The notes under the pieces are model-generated. The model saw nothing but the letters and a program-made list of their open reading frames with translations. It had not been told where the DNA came from and did no database searches. Shown in pieces: positions 35,485 through 42,938 of a DNA stretch of 64,000 nucleotides. This stretch comes from Leptospira yanagawae serovar Saopaulo str. Sao Paulo = ATCC 700523. GTDB taxonomy: Bacteria > Spirochaetota > Leptospiria > Leptospirales > Leptospiraceae. Numbering within the stretch: position 1 is the first letter of the stretch; every line of letters begins with the position of its first letter. Location of the stretch: contig NZ_AOGX02000015.1 in the NCBI RefSeq assembly GCF_000332475.2, positions 62,001 to 126,000 of the forward strand, written 5' to 3'. The position numbers were made by a program, and so were the translations under genes.

Positions 35485-35747
35485 AACTTTTTTCCCAAAA
35501 CATTCTTAATTGCTTGGATTTCGAGAGCCATGTCAGCTACCAATCTTTTGAGATTTGAATTTTCCTGCTCGAGTGCCTTCATCTTCTTGATTTCGCTAAG
35601 CTCCATTCCTCCATACTTGTTACGCCAGCGATAAAATGTTTGTTCAGTGATTCCGTATTTTCGTGAAAGTTCCTTGATTGGAATACCTGTTTCTGCTTCC
35701 TTTAATATCCGAAAAATCTCGCTTTCTTCTATCTTCTTTCTTGCCAT
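35481..35747 (-). CDS. IS3-family transposase OrfA (copy B)
   Basis: An 88-residue DNA-binding subunit: EAETGIPIKELSRKYGITEQ helix-turn-helix, FYRWRNKYGG, then a leucine-zipper helix. Like copy A it ends GKKF after the A6G slippery run, in the same position. AAGGAGAGAGC precedes the ATG at 35747. Confidence 0.92.
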   Translation of the reverse strand: MARKKIEESEIFRILKEAETGIPIKELSRKYGITEQTFYRWRNKYGGMELSEIKKMKALEQENSNLKRLVADMALEIQAIKNVLGKKF

Positions 35748-35811
35748 AATGCTCTCTCCTTAATATCGGAGAAAACTAACTTAAATATCGGTGCAGTTTT
35801 TGGGGAGCAGG

Positions 35812-36216
35812 TCAGATTAGTTTCCATGGAATGTCTTCTATTTTCTTGAATCGAATGCAACTTTTCCCCATATCCAATTTTGTTTTACAATGTTTTGGGT
35901 ATTCCGTTTGGAACCATTGGAGTAATTTTGGATCGGAATAAATTCCCATATGATAGAGGGCAAGGCCATTCTTTTGGGAAGCAATATGGAGGAAAGGAAG
36001 TGCAAGTTCAGGTGTTACATGATAACCGGCAGGGTACATTTTTTTTGGAACCACATAACCAATCATATTGTATTGAAATGTTTCTTCAAAACCTTTGGGG
36101 AGATTTTTTTTAACAAAGTTCCGAAGTTTGGAAAATGATTCTCTTAGATCGTCTGGTAAGGATTGGATGTATTCATCGACTGTGTTTGGCATGGTCTGAC
36201 AATCTAATTGTTCCAA
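35812..36216 (-). pseudogene. DUF1801 protein, C-terminus removed by IS copy B
   Basis: A 134-residue remainder of a DUF1801 (YdhG-like) protein, with YIQSLPDDLRESFSKLRNFV and the conserved GYVVPKKMYPAGYH, ALPFLHIASQKNGLALYHMG and CIRFKKIEDIPW. The frame ends at TGA provided by the first bases of IS copy B. The missing tail of about 32 residues lies at 34528-34627. Since DUF1801 proper looks complete to IPW, the shortened product may still fold. ATG in MPNTVDEYIQ (36192) is an alternative start. Confidence 0.82.
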
Positions 36217-36264
36217 ATTTAATATTTCTGTACCTAAATACTTGAATGCTTATTGTCTTTAATT

Positions 36265-36894
36265 CTACTTATTAAAACGGATCTGTAGATTGAGATCAAT
36301 ATGGAATTGACCGATTTCCTCATAAATGTTACCAAATTTATGACGGGTAGAACTTGGAGTTTCCAATCGAGTGTTATAAAATATATAATCTTCAAATTGA
36401 GAATTATCATAAATATGGTAACAGATTATATCTCCATCCTTTTTTACAATGAGGTATCCACCAGTAGCCTCATACTTACCATCCCAGACTTTTCCAGGAG
36501 TAAATCCTAAAGCCACATCAGTTAAAAATCGTTTTAGTTTTTGGCCATAAAAATCTTGACCCAAAGATAAAACGAAGTTTTCAGAATTTAGTTCTCATAA
36601 ATCTTCTGCAAGTTCTGAAATTTTGGCTTTTTGTGAACTATAATAAGAATAAACAAGTTTTCCCAATATTGTAGGTAGACTCGAATCTATATAAACTAGA
36701 TTATTTAGAAACAGTGAACTTTTTACTTTTACAAAGGATACATCTACATTTAACTCTTTTAGTATTTGAAATTTATTATAAAAACGTTCTGCAGAATCAA
36801 TTTTTTTAATGTCATTCTTTATTAATCTATGAAGAGCATATTTAAAATTTGTTCCATCTTTCTTGAATTTGAATAAAGTTGATTTTGCACCTAC
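36265..36894 (-). pseudogene. Remnant of an HpaII-family restriction endonuclease
   Basis: A frame of 210 codons interrupted by TGA at 36597-36595. The upstream part reads VGAKSTLFKFKKDGTNFKYA, NNLVYIDSSLPTIL and KISELAEDL. After the TGA come QDFYGQKLKRFLTDVALGF, GKYEATGGYLIVKKDGDIIC and the closing HIDLNLQIRFNK, typical of HpaII-type enzymes as I know them. About 150 N-terminal residues, with the start, are missing above a TAG at 36897. No cytosine methyltransferase neighbours it. Decayed restriction gene; family call from memory of motifs. Confidence 0.65.
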
Positions 36895-36952
36895 CTAATA
36901 TTTAGCACTCAATCCTAGCAGATGAGATGGGCTAGATAATATTACCTACATC

Positions 36953-37720
36953 CTACAGTTTGAAAATGTTTTTGGAATGCCAATCTAAAAAGTCTTTAGA
37001 AGGAAGAAATCTGTCAGGCAAAATGATAGATTGATTATCATATTTTAAAAATAAATCGGGCACAGCATGATCTTTTGTGAAATCTTCAAAATATTTGGAA
37101 ACTTTTATTTTATAATCTGGAGTAACAGTCATAAAACCTCTATCAAAGGCTCTATCATGAATTGAATTTAAGCATAAACCATTATGTGGATTCAAACGAT
37201 TGAATTCATCTGTTTTCCAAGGCTTTATATGACTTGCTACCAAAAAATCGGGAACAGATAAGCCTGTCATACAACACCTTATATTGTAAGATGAAAGAAT
37301 TGTTGAACGGAAAAAATTTTGATTTACCCTTTGCTTTACTAATGATTCTTTTTCTTTGCCAATAGGAAATTCAATTACAACATCTTCAAAAAGTTCTTCT
37401 ATTTTTTTATTTTGGAATTGAGCAATCAATAACTCGCTTTCATAAGCTAACTTTTCCCAATTCCCATGAAATTCATTCCAAACGATTTCATCTAGTTTAC
37501 TTCCGTTTCCTAAGCCAACGATTCCTTGTTTTTTTAATTCTGGGTCAAGTCTTCCAAAGTTTCCTACTTTCATATTAAGCGCGGAAGGACTTCTGCCAAT
37601 TATGTTCGCATATTTGACAATTGTGGGATTCGTTTTGCTACTACTTTTAAAAGGTATTTTACAATAGACATTGAAAGCAATAATCGTTTCTTCTTTTGTC
37701 CAATTATTGCTTCTCGTCAT
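36953..37720 (-). CDS. HNH endonuclease family protein
   Basis: A 255-residue protein with an N-terminal helical domain (WTKEETIIAFNVYCKIPF) and a C-terminal HNH_2-type nuclease core: CCMTGLSVPDFLVASHIKPW, then NPHNGLCLNSIHDRAFDRGF. The His of SHIKPW, Asn of HNGL and Asp/His of IHDRAFD form the expected metal site. Such proteins are often annotated as restriction endonucleases and sit in defence or mobile regions. A small gene overlaps its start by 17 bases. No methylase is adjacent. Confidence 0.82.
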   Translation of the reverse strand: MTRSNNWTKEETIIAFNVYCKIPFKSSSKTNPTIVKYANIIGRSPSALNMKVGNFGRLDPELKKQGIVGLGNGSKLDEIVWNEFHGNWEKLAYESELLIAQFQNKKIEELFEDVVIEFPIGKEKESLVKQRVNQNFFRSTILSSYNIRCCMTGLSVPDFLVASHIKPWKTDEFNRLNPHNGLCLNSIHDRAFDRGFMTVTPDYKIKVSKYFEDFTKDHAVPDLFLKYDNQSIILPDRFLPSKDFLDWHSKNIFKL

Positions 37721-37928
37721 TATAGAATTCTATTACTCCCAAATTATCTACAGAATAGTTAATCAAAAGATCATCTAATAATTCTTTCGTTATATCTGAA
37801 CTTCCCAGTAAAATTGATTTGAATATTTCTATTCGATCGTCTGGCGTTAATTGATTTAATTCATCTATATTGCGAAAAAATTCCATAAAATCTTCTCTTG
37901 ATATTTTTTTCCCTATATTCATTTTCAT
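37704..37928 (-). CDS. Small hypothetical protein before HNH gene
   Basis: A 74-residue acidic, helical protein (DDRIEIFKSILLGSSDITKE, LLDDLLINYSVDNLG) with no recognised domain. It overlaps the HNH endonuclease start by 17 bases on the same strand, so they are translationally linked. An immunity or accessory role is a guess from position. Base composition is AT-rich, like the rest of this island. Confidence 0.55.
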   Translation of the reverse strand: MKMNIGKKISREDFMEFFRNIDELNQLTPDDRIEIFKSILLGSSDITKELLDDLLINYSVDNLGVIEFYNDEKQ

Positions 37929-38387
37929 GTAGCCAGATGCATTTTATTTAAATCTAATTCGGATGAAAAATCATTTGCAGGATTTAGAGATATATTTAAA
38001 AGAGATTCTCGGTTCATCAAAATTTTTTTACAATTATTCTTTATAAAATCAAAAATAAAAATGCGCCCATGATTTTAAGTTATACCGTAGTGCATATAAT
38101 ATGCGTTAAAACAGCTTTATTATGATTTAAAGTTTCCAATGGCAACACCTTTGCAAAAGAGTTATCAATATCGAAAAGGTAATTGTTTGTATTATTTTTC
38201 ACAAAAACTGGTCAAATTGAATTATGTCTGCTTCGTCACTTTTCGTCAATCTTGTAAATTGAAGTAAAATATCAAAATTTCCGAATAAATTATTCCTGAT
38301 TCCATATTCGCATAACCAATACGAGGCGCCAAACTCCTCCCGGATTTGATCAAAACCTTTTGGAGATACTCACATGCCATAAAAAAA
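37929..38387. other. AT-rich gene-free stretch
   Basis: About 460 bases without a supportable gene. It is very AT-rich in the first 250 bases. A 13-base palindrome (GCATAT-A-ATATGC) lies at 38092-38104, which could be an operator for the small-ORF/HNH operon. Near its right edge, GGAGATACTCACATG is followed at once by CCATAA, a start with only two codons, as if a gene had been cut away. Confidence 0.4.
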
Positions 38388-38407
38388 CCCACCTAATGGT
38401 GGGCTTT
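38388..38407 (-). terminator. Intrinsic terminator of the Loa22-like gene
   Basis: CCCACC and GGTGGG pair around TAAT, with seven A on the left (a T-run on the minus strand) and CTTTT on the right. It lies about 40 bases past the Loa22 stop and looks bidirectional. Confidence 0.85.
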
Positions 38408-38445
38408 TATTAGAGAAAGGTCTCTAGGTAAGAAAATCGAATTTC

Positions 38446-39012
38446 TTATTTAGAAACAACTTGGAAAGTCACTCGACGGTTGATCGCGTCTTTTTCATCA
38501 AAACCAGAAATTGGTTTAGACGAACCAGCAGCTTTTGTCACGATTCTTTCCGCAGGGATCCCTTGTTTTACGAGAGCATCTTTCATGGCATCAGAACGGA
38601 TTTGTGAGTAGTAACCGTTTCCTTTTTTAGCACCTTCTGCTTCTTCTGGACCAGATGCATCCGCATGGCCAGTGATTTCTAATGCATAACCTTCAGGAAG
38701 TTTTGCAAGAGCGTCTTTGATATAAGCAACATTGTCTTTTGCCCAAGTTTTGAAATCTTCTGCTTGGATGTCTGCTTGTTTGTAGCTAAATCCTCTGCGA
38801 CGAACGCCATCTGGGTAACGGTAGTCTTTGAGTGCTACGTTGATTTCATCCAAAAGAGCTCCGTTGAGATCTCTGGAAGAAACTGCAGTTGTGTTGTCCG
38901 TAGTTGTGGACGTTTCTTTTGGAGTTTCTTTTTCTTCAGAAGACGAACAATTCGTTAATGAAATAGAAAGACCTACGAGGAGGATGAGGCTTAAAAAAAA
39001 TCCTTTTTTCAT
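38446..39012 (-). CDS. loa22: OmpA-family lipoprotein Loa22
   Basis: A 188-residue surface or periplasmic lipoprotein: leader ending ISLTNCSSS, a low-complexity Thr/Glu linker, then an OmpA domain (residues 70-188) that binds peptidoglycan. The sequence YPDGVRRRGFSYKQADIQAE, ALEITGHADASGPEEAEGAK and GIPAERIVTKAAGSSKPISG matches Loa22 of pathogenic Leptospira closely from memory. In L. interrogans this is a virulence-linked lipoprotein, and saprophytes carry orthologues. ATG at 39012 with AAGGTAGG ahead; a terminator follows. Confidence 0.9.
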   Translation of the reverse strand: MKKGFFLSLILLVGLSISLTNCSSSEEKETPKETSTTTDNTTAVSSRDLNGALLDEINVALKDYRYPDGVRRRGFSYKQADIQAEDFKTWAKDNVAYIKDALAKLPEGYALEITGHADASGPEEAEGAKKGNGYYSQIRSDAMKDALVKQGIPAERIVTKAAGSSKPISGFDEKDAINRRVTFQVVSK

Positions 39013-39071
39013 CAGTTGACCTACCTTAATGTTTCCATAGTTTAGTTCTTTTCATTAGATAACAACCGAAA

Positions 39072-40010
39072 ATGCAAATATTTGTAACCGTTTCCGAAGA
39101 TTATGACCAAAGTCGTTTAGACGTTTTCCTAAAAGATAACGCTGGCGACGATCTTAGCCGTTCCACCGTTCAAAAATGGATCGATTCTGGCTTTGTGACA
39201 AACAAAACAAAGGACCAAGTCGTGCATAAAAACGGCTATAAGGTGGCCTTAGGAGAAGAGTATGTGGTGGATGTCATCGCAAGACCTGCTTCTCGATTGG
39301 AACCAATCCCAATGGATATCCCTGTTTTGTATGATGAAGATGAATTTATGGTCATCCATAAAAAAGCGGGGATCGCTTGTCACAGTGGTCCCGGTGACGA
39401 CTCCCCATCACTTGTCAACGGACTCCTCCACCAATTTAAGAACCTTTCGGGGACGGGTGGTGAACGCCGTCCAGGAATTGTGCATCGTTTGGACAAACCC
39501 ACGGAAGGGGTTCTCATCATTGCCAAAACGGACAGAGCCCATGCCGCCTTATCCAAACTCTTCCAGGATAGGCTTGTTGACAAAACCTACTATGCCTGGG
39601 TTTTGCAAGCGCCTGTGGAAGCAGAGGGAACCATCAGTATGCCGATTGGCCGTCACCCTGTAGAACGAGTGAAGATGTGTGTCAGAGAAGATGGACGTAT
39701 GGCCATCACCCATTACAAAACAGAAAAAATTGTCCAAACCCAAACGGGACGTAAGTTTAGTTTGATGAAACTTGGTCTTGAAACGGGTCGTACCCACCAA
39801 ATCCGTGTTCACATGGCAAAAGTAGGATGCCCTGTGGTTGGGGACAGTTTGTATTCAAGGTCTGCAAAAGATTACACTCAGTATGGACTATTACTCTTTG
39901 CTAAAAAATTAGATTTCCCTCATCCTTTCGTACCTGACAAACGGATTGTGGTGGAACTTGAGTTTCCAGAGCGATTTAAGATCTTTGAACGAAAATGCCC
40001 TAGTTACTAA
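39072..40010 (+). CDS. RluA-family RNA pseudouridine synthase (RluD-like)
   Basis: A 312-residue enzyme that isomerises uridine in rRNA or tRNA. An N-terminal S4 RNA-binding domain (LDVFLKDNAGDDLSRSTVQK, to about residue 65) is followed by the catalytic domain with the Asp-containing HRLDKPTEGVLIIAKT near residue 145. It also has GRTHQIRVHMAKVGCPVVGD near 240. Similarity is to RluD/RluC types; the target cannot be fixed. It diverges from loa22 with 59 bases between. Confidence 0.92.
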   Translation: MQIFVTVSEDYDQSRLDVFLKDNAGDDLSRSTVQKWIDSGFVTNKTKDQVVHKNGYKVALGEEYVVDVIARPASRLEPIPMDIPVLYDEDEFMVIHKKAGIACHSGPGDDSPSLVNGLLHQFKNLSGTGGERRPGIVHRLDKPTEGVLIIAKTDRAHAALSKLFQDRLVDKTYYAWVLQAPVEAEGTISMPIGRHPVERVKMCVREDGRMAITHYKTEKIVQTQTGRKFSLMKLGLETGRTHQIRVHMAKVGCPVVGDSLYSRSAKDYTQYGLLLFAKKLDFPHPFVPDKRIVVELEFPERFKIFERKCPSY

Positions 40011-40114
40011 AGGATCTAGGAATGGAAAATGGAATCGGCATCCTATGTTCAGTTTGGAAATGAATCACCAATCAAAACCTAAGACAACTGATTCCCAATG
40101 GATCGTTTGACATC

Positions 40115-41560
40115 GTGAAACGATTCCGATTCTTAAAACCCTTATTTTTCCTTTCGGTGATTTTTGTCAGCTTCCATCTGTTATATGATGTGATCTACGA
40201 AAATCATTTAGGAGAAGTTACGGATAGTGACGTGTTGTATCCCTATCTATTTGCTCGGGATTTTTGGACTGGGGGGTTTGCCGGAATCCGAGGTTGGAAC
40301 CTCCCTCCCTGCACCTACCTCTTTCCTGAAATTGTACTCGCGATTCTTTTATTTCCAGTCATTCCATCTGTATATGGGTTCCATTTGGTATTTGGGTTTT
40401 TCTCCTTTGTTTTGCCATTTTTTTTGGCCAGACAATTGGGAATGCCAAAACGATATGCTTATTCCATTTCTCTTGGGTTTTTCGTTTTAGCTGGTCTCCA
40501 TCCAAACTCCTTTGGGCAGTTTTATTTGCCTGGGTTCCATGCGATGGTCTTTTTCTTTGCGATAGGGACTCTGTACGAATTGGAACATTGGAATCCAAAA
40601 AAAGTCAAAGTTTGGTTTCGGTTTCTCATCCTAATGACACTCGTTTGGGTTTCCGAATATTGGTTTTTTGTACAATTTGTCCCCTATTTATTTCTTTATG
40701 CCATCATACGTTTGGGATGGAAATCTTTTGGGCCAACTTTCATCTGTTTGGTTGGGTTTTATTTGGCGAAGGCTGTGGCAAAGGGCCTCCGCTTAATGGG
40801 GATTGGGACTATGGGAACAGACAATGTTTATCTTTTATCCCAATTGAAAGGTATAGGGCATTTGTTAGTTTCCGATCCAAATTCACTCTGGAAAGGTATT
40901 GTCCAATCATTTGAAATCCAAGAATTGTTTTCGCAGTGGATTGATTGGTATTTGGTCATAGGTGTTTTGTTTGGAATTTTATTTGTCTTTCGTAACAACC
41001 GTAAGGATTTTTTCTTAGAATTCGTATTCTACCTCTCTCCGTTCATCACACTTGTATTTTTGTATACCATTCAAGTAGAACCAAACATTCGTTATCTGTA
41101 TTTTTTGCCTTTTGGTATTTTATATTTTTCGTTTCGGATCCTGGAACGAATCCCTTTCCTTCGATGGATTTTTCCCATTGTTTTGGTGATTGGATGTTTT
41201 TGGTATTATTTAGGCAAACATACGGAACTCGTTTCCTTAGTGAAAGCTGGAGAAACAAAACGAAACCATCGAATGGAATGCCTCTCGCAGTTTGACCCAA
41301 ACCTCCCAGGTGCAGCCACGTACTGGCCAATCAAATACAGTTATACATTTTCCGACCAAAATTGGAATCTAGTTCCCTTCACCAAAGACGGTGTGTATTA
41401 CCCTTGGATTGCAAACAGCTCTTGGGATAAAGATTTCAAAAATCAAACGTTTGATTCCTTCGGATGGGGTGTCACCGAATCCAAAGAAAATTTGGCCGAT
41501 TGGAAGGATGTGAGGTTGGTTAAGGAATGTGAAGGTTGGTATTTTTTTCAAAGAAATTGA
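40115..41560 (+). CDS. Multi-spanning membrane protein, glycosyltransferase-like
   Basis: A 481-residue protein with about eleven hydrophobic helices and an early acidic periplasmic loop (GEVTDSDVLYPYLFARDF). The topology resembles GT-C type glycosyltransferases (ArnT/PMT-like), where such an early Asp pair is catalytic. That relation is inference from topology only. A soluble C-terminal segment follows residue 370. The start is GTG at 40115. No sugar-nucleotide genes lie nearby. Confidence 0.65.
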   Translation: MKRFRFLKPLFFLSVIFVSFHLLYDVIYENHLGEVTDSDVLYPYLFARDFWTGGFAGIRGWNLPPCTYLFPEIVLAILLFPVIPSVYGFHLVFGFFSFVLPFFLARQLGMPKRYAYSISLGFFVLAGLHPNSFGQFYLPGFHAMVFFFAIGTLYELEHWNPKKVKVWFRFLILMTLVWVSEYWFFVQFVPYLFLYAIIRLGWKSFGPTFICLVGFYLAKAVAKGLRLMGIGTMGTDNVYLLSQLKGIGHLLVSDPNSLWKGIVQSFEIQELFSQWIDWYLVIGVLFGILFVFRNNRKDFFLEFVFYLSPFITLVFLYTIQVEPNIRYLYFLPFGILYFSFRILERIPFLRWIFPIVLVIGCFWYYLGKHTELVSLVKAGETKRNHRMECLSQFDPNLPGAATYWPIKYSYTFSDQNWNLVPFTKDGVYYPWIANSSWDKDFKNQTFDSFGWGVTESKENLADWKDVRLVKECEGWYFFQRN

Positions 41561-41628
41561 CGATTCGAAATACTAAACCCAAGAATTGAATTGATTCTAG
41601 TTTTCCTTCAAACAGTTTGGGACAGGTT

Positions 41629-42366
41629 ATGATAGAACTCCTTTCCGATCCATCTCTTTGGCTTGCTCTTTTCACCTTAACTGCTTTGGAAATTGTCCTA
41701 GGCATTGACAATATCATTTTTATCTCTATCCTCTCGTCCCGTTTGCCCAAAACCAAACAAAAACAAGCCAGACAAATCGGTTTGTTTTTAGCGATGGGAA
41801 CTCGCATTTTATTACTTTTTTCCCTTTCTTTTATCATGAAACTCACAACTCCTCTCTTTACAGTTTTGGAACATGCCATCAGTGGCAGGGACCTTATCTT
41901 AATTTCTGGAGGACTTTTTCTCATCGCTAAATCCACCACCGAAATCCATCACAAATTGGAAGGCGATTCTTCGTTAAGCGATGACTCCAAAAAACAAATA
42001 TCCTTCACCCAAGTAATCGTTCAAATTTTGATTCTCGATGTTGTCTTTTCATTGGATTCAGTCATCACCGCTGTAGGGATGACTGACAAATTAGGTGTCA
42101 TGATCACGGCCGTTGTATTATCCGTTGGATTTATGTTACTCTCAAGTGGAAGTATTTCTGATTTTGTGGACCGCCACCCCACCATTAAAATCCTTGCTCT
42201 TAGTTTTTTAATTTTGATCGGTGTTGCTTTGTTAGGCGAAGGACTAGAACTTCATATTCCAAAAGGTTACATTTATTTTGCAATGTGTTTTTCTGTGATC
42301 GTAGAATTCCTCAATATGAAACTCCGAACCAAATCTGAAAAACCAATTGCTCTCAGGGGAAAATAA
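41629..42366 (+). CDS. TerC family membrane protein
   Basis: About 245 residues with seven or so membrane helices. It begins LSDPSLWLALFTLTALEIVLG and carries the acidic motifs typical of TerC/YkoY (IVLGIDNIIFISILSSRLP, and LDVVFSLDSVITAVGMT). TerC proteins export metal ions such as manganese, or assist tellurite resistance. ATG at 41629 is chosen over an in-frame TTG at 41617. It is followed after two bases by the DUF1569-like gene, so they form an operon. Confidence 0.9.
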   Translation: MIELLSDPSLWLALFTLTALEIVLGIDNIIFISILSSRLPKTKQKQARQIGLFLAMGTRILLLFSLSFIMKLTTPLFTVLEHAISGRDLILISGGLFLIAKSTTEIHHKLEGDSSLSDDSKKQISFTQVIVQILILDVVFSLDSVITAVGMTDKLGVMITAVVLSVGFMLLSSGSISDFVDRHPTIKILALSFLILIGVALLGEGLELHIPKGYIYFAMCFSVIVEFLNMKLRTKSEKPIALRGK

Positions 42367-42368
42367 AT

Positions 42369-42938
42369 ATGAAACGTAAAGAATTCATCAAACGATCTGC
42401 CCTGTCATTCACTGTCGCACAACTTCCATTATTCGGAGAATCAAATGACGATAACACGAGTTCCGATCCATCGGAAAAAACTTCCCCATGGATGGATGCC
42501 GAGGATTTAAGTGACTACCAAGCCCTTGTGACCCAACTTCTCTCCAAACCAGATGGATATAAAGTTGAGGGAAACTGGACACTTGGAAAAGTATTGTCCC
42601 ATTGCGCACAAAGCATCGAGTATTCCTTGAGCGGGTATCCCGAAATGAAGTCTTCCATCTTTCGAGGTTCTATCGGGAAAATTGCTTTTTCAGTTTTTGC
42701 TTTCAAAAATAAAATGAATCACGGTTTGGAAGAACCAATTCCTGGCGCAGAAGAGATACCAAACAACACGGATGTGAAACTGGGAGCCAAACGTCTCTTA
42801 CAAGCCATCGATCGTTTTTCCAAAACAGCAGAATCAAGTTTACGGCCCCACTTTGCTTACGGTGAATTAACAAAAGAAGAGTATGACTTAGCGCATACCC
42901 TCCATATCAAAAATCATATGGAACGATTACTGCTCTAA
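42369..42938 (+). CDS. DUF1569 family protein with twin-Arg-like leader
   Basis: A 189-residue protein. Its start, KRKEFIKRSALSFTVAQLPL, resembles a Tat-type leader but lacks a clean twin Arg. The rest carries the DinB-like DUF1569 pattern (NWTLGKVLSHCAQSIEYSL, LRPHFAYGELTKEEYDLAHT, HIKNHMERLL), with a His triad that probably binds metal. It begins two bases after the TerC stop and overlaps the convergent hybrid-kinase gene by 12 bases. Function unknown. Confidence 0.72.
   Translation: MKRKEFIKRSALSFTVAQLPLFGESNDDNTSSDPSEKTSPWMDAEDLSDYQALVTQLLSKPDGYKVEGNWTLGKVLSHCAQSIEYSLSGYPEMKSSIFRGSIGKIAFSVFAFKNKMNHGLEEPIPGAEEIPNNTDVKLGAKRLLQAIDRFSKTAESSLRPHFAYGELTKEEYDLAHTLHIKNHMERLLL

Larger units (their letters stand above)
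34628..35814 (-). mobile_element. IS3-family insertion sequence, copy B
   Basis: An element of 1187 bases in reverse orientation, ending TGACCTGCCCCC (34628 on) and GGGGAGCAGGTCA (to 35814). It is flanked by a perfect four-base target duplication, GATT at 34624-34627 and 35815-35818. OrfA and OrfB are both intact, with the -1 frameshift heptamer kept. It lies inside the DUF1801 gene. Same subgroup as copy A but a different isoform. Confidence 0.95.

Noticed and set aside
36265..36564. 99-codon frame as a separate intact gene
   Set aside because: The same frame continues upstream past a single TGA with HpaII-like sequence, so it is the tail of a broken gene.
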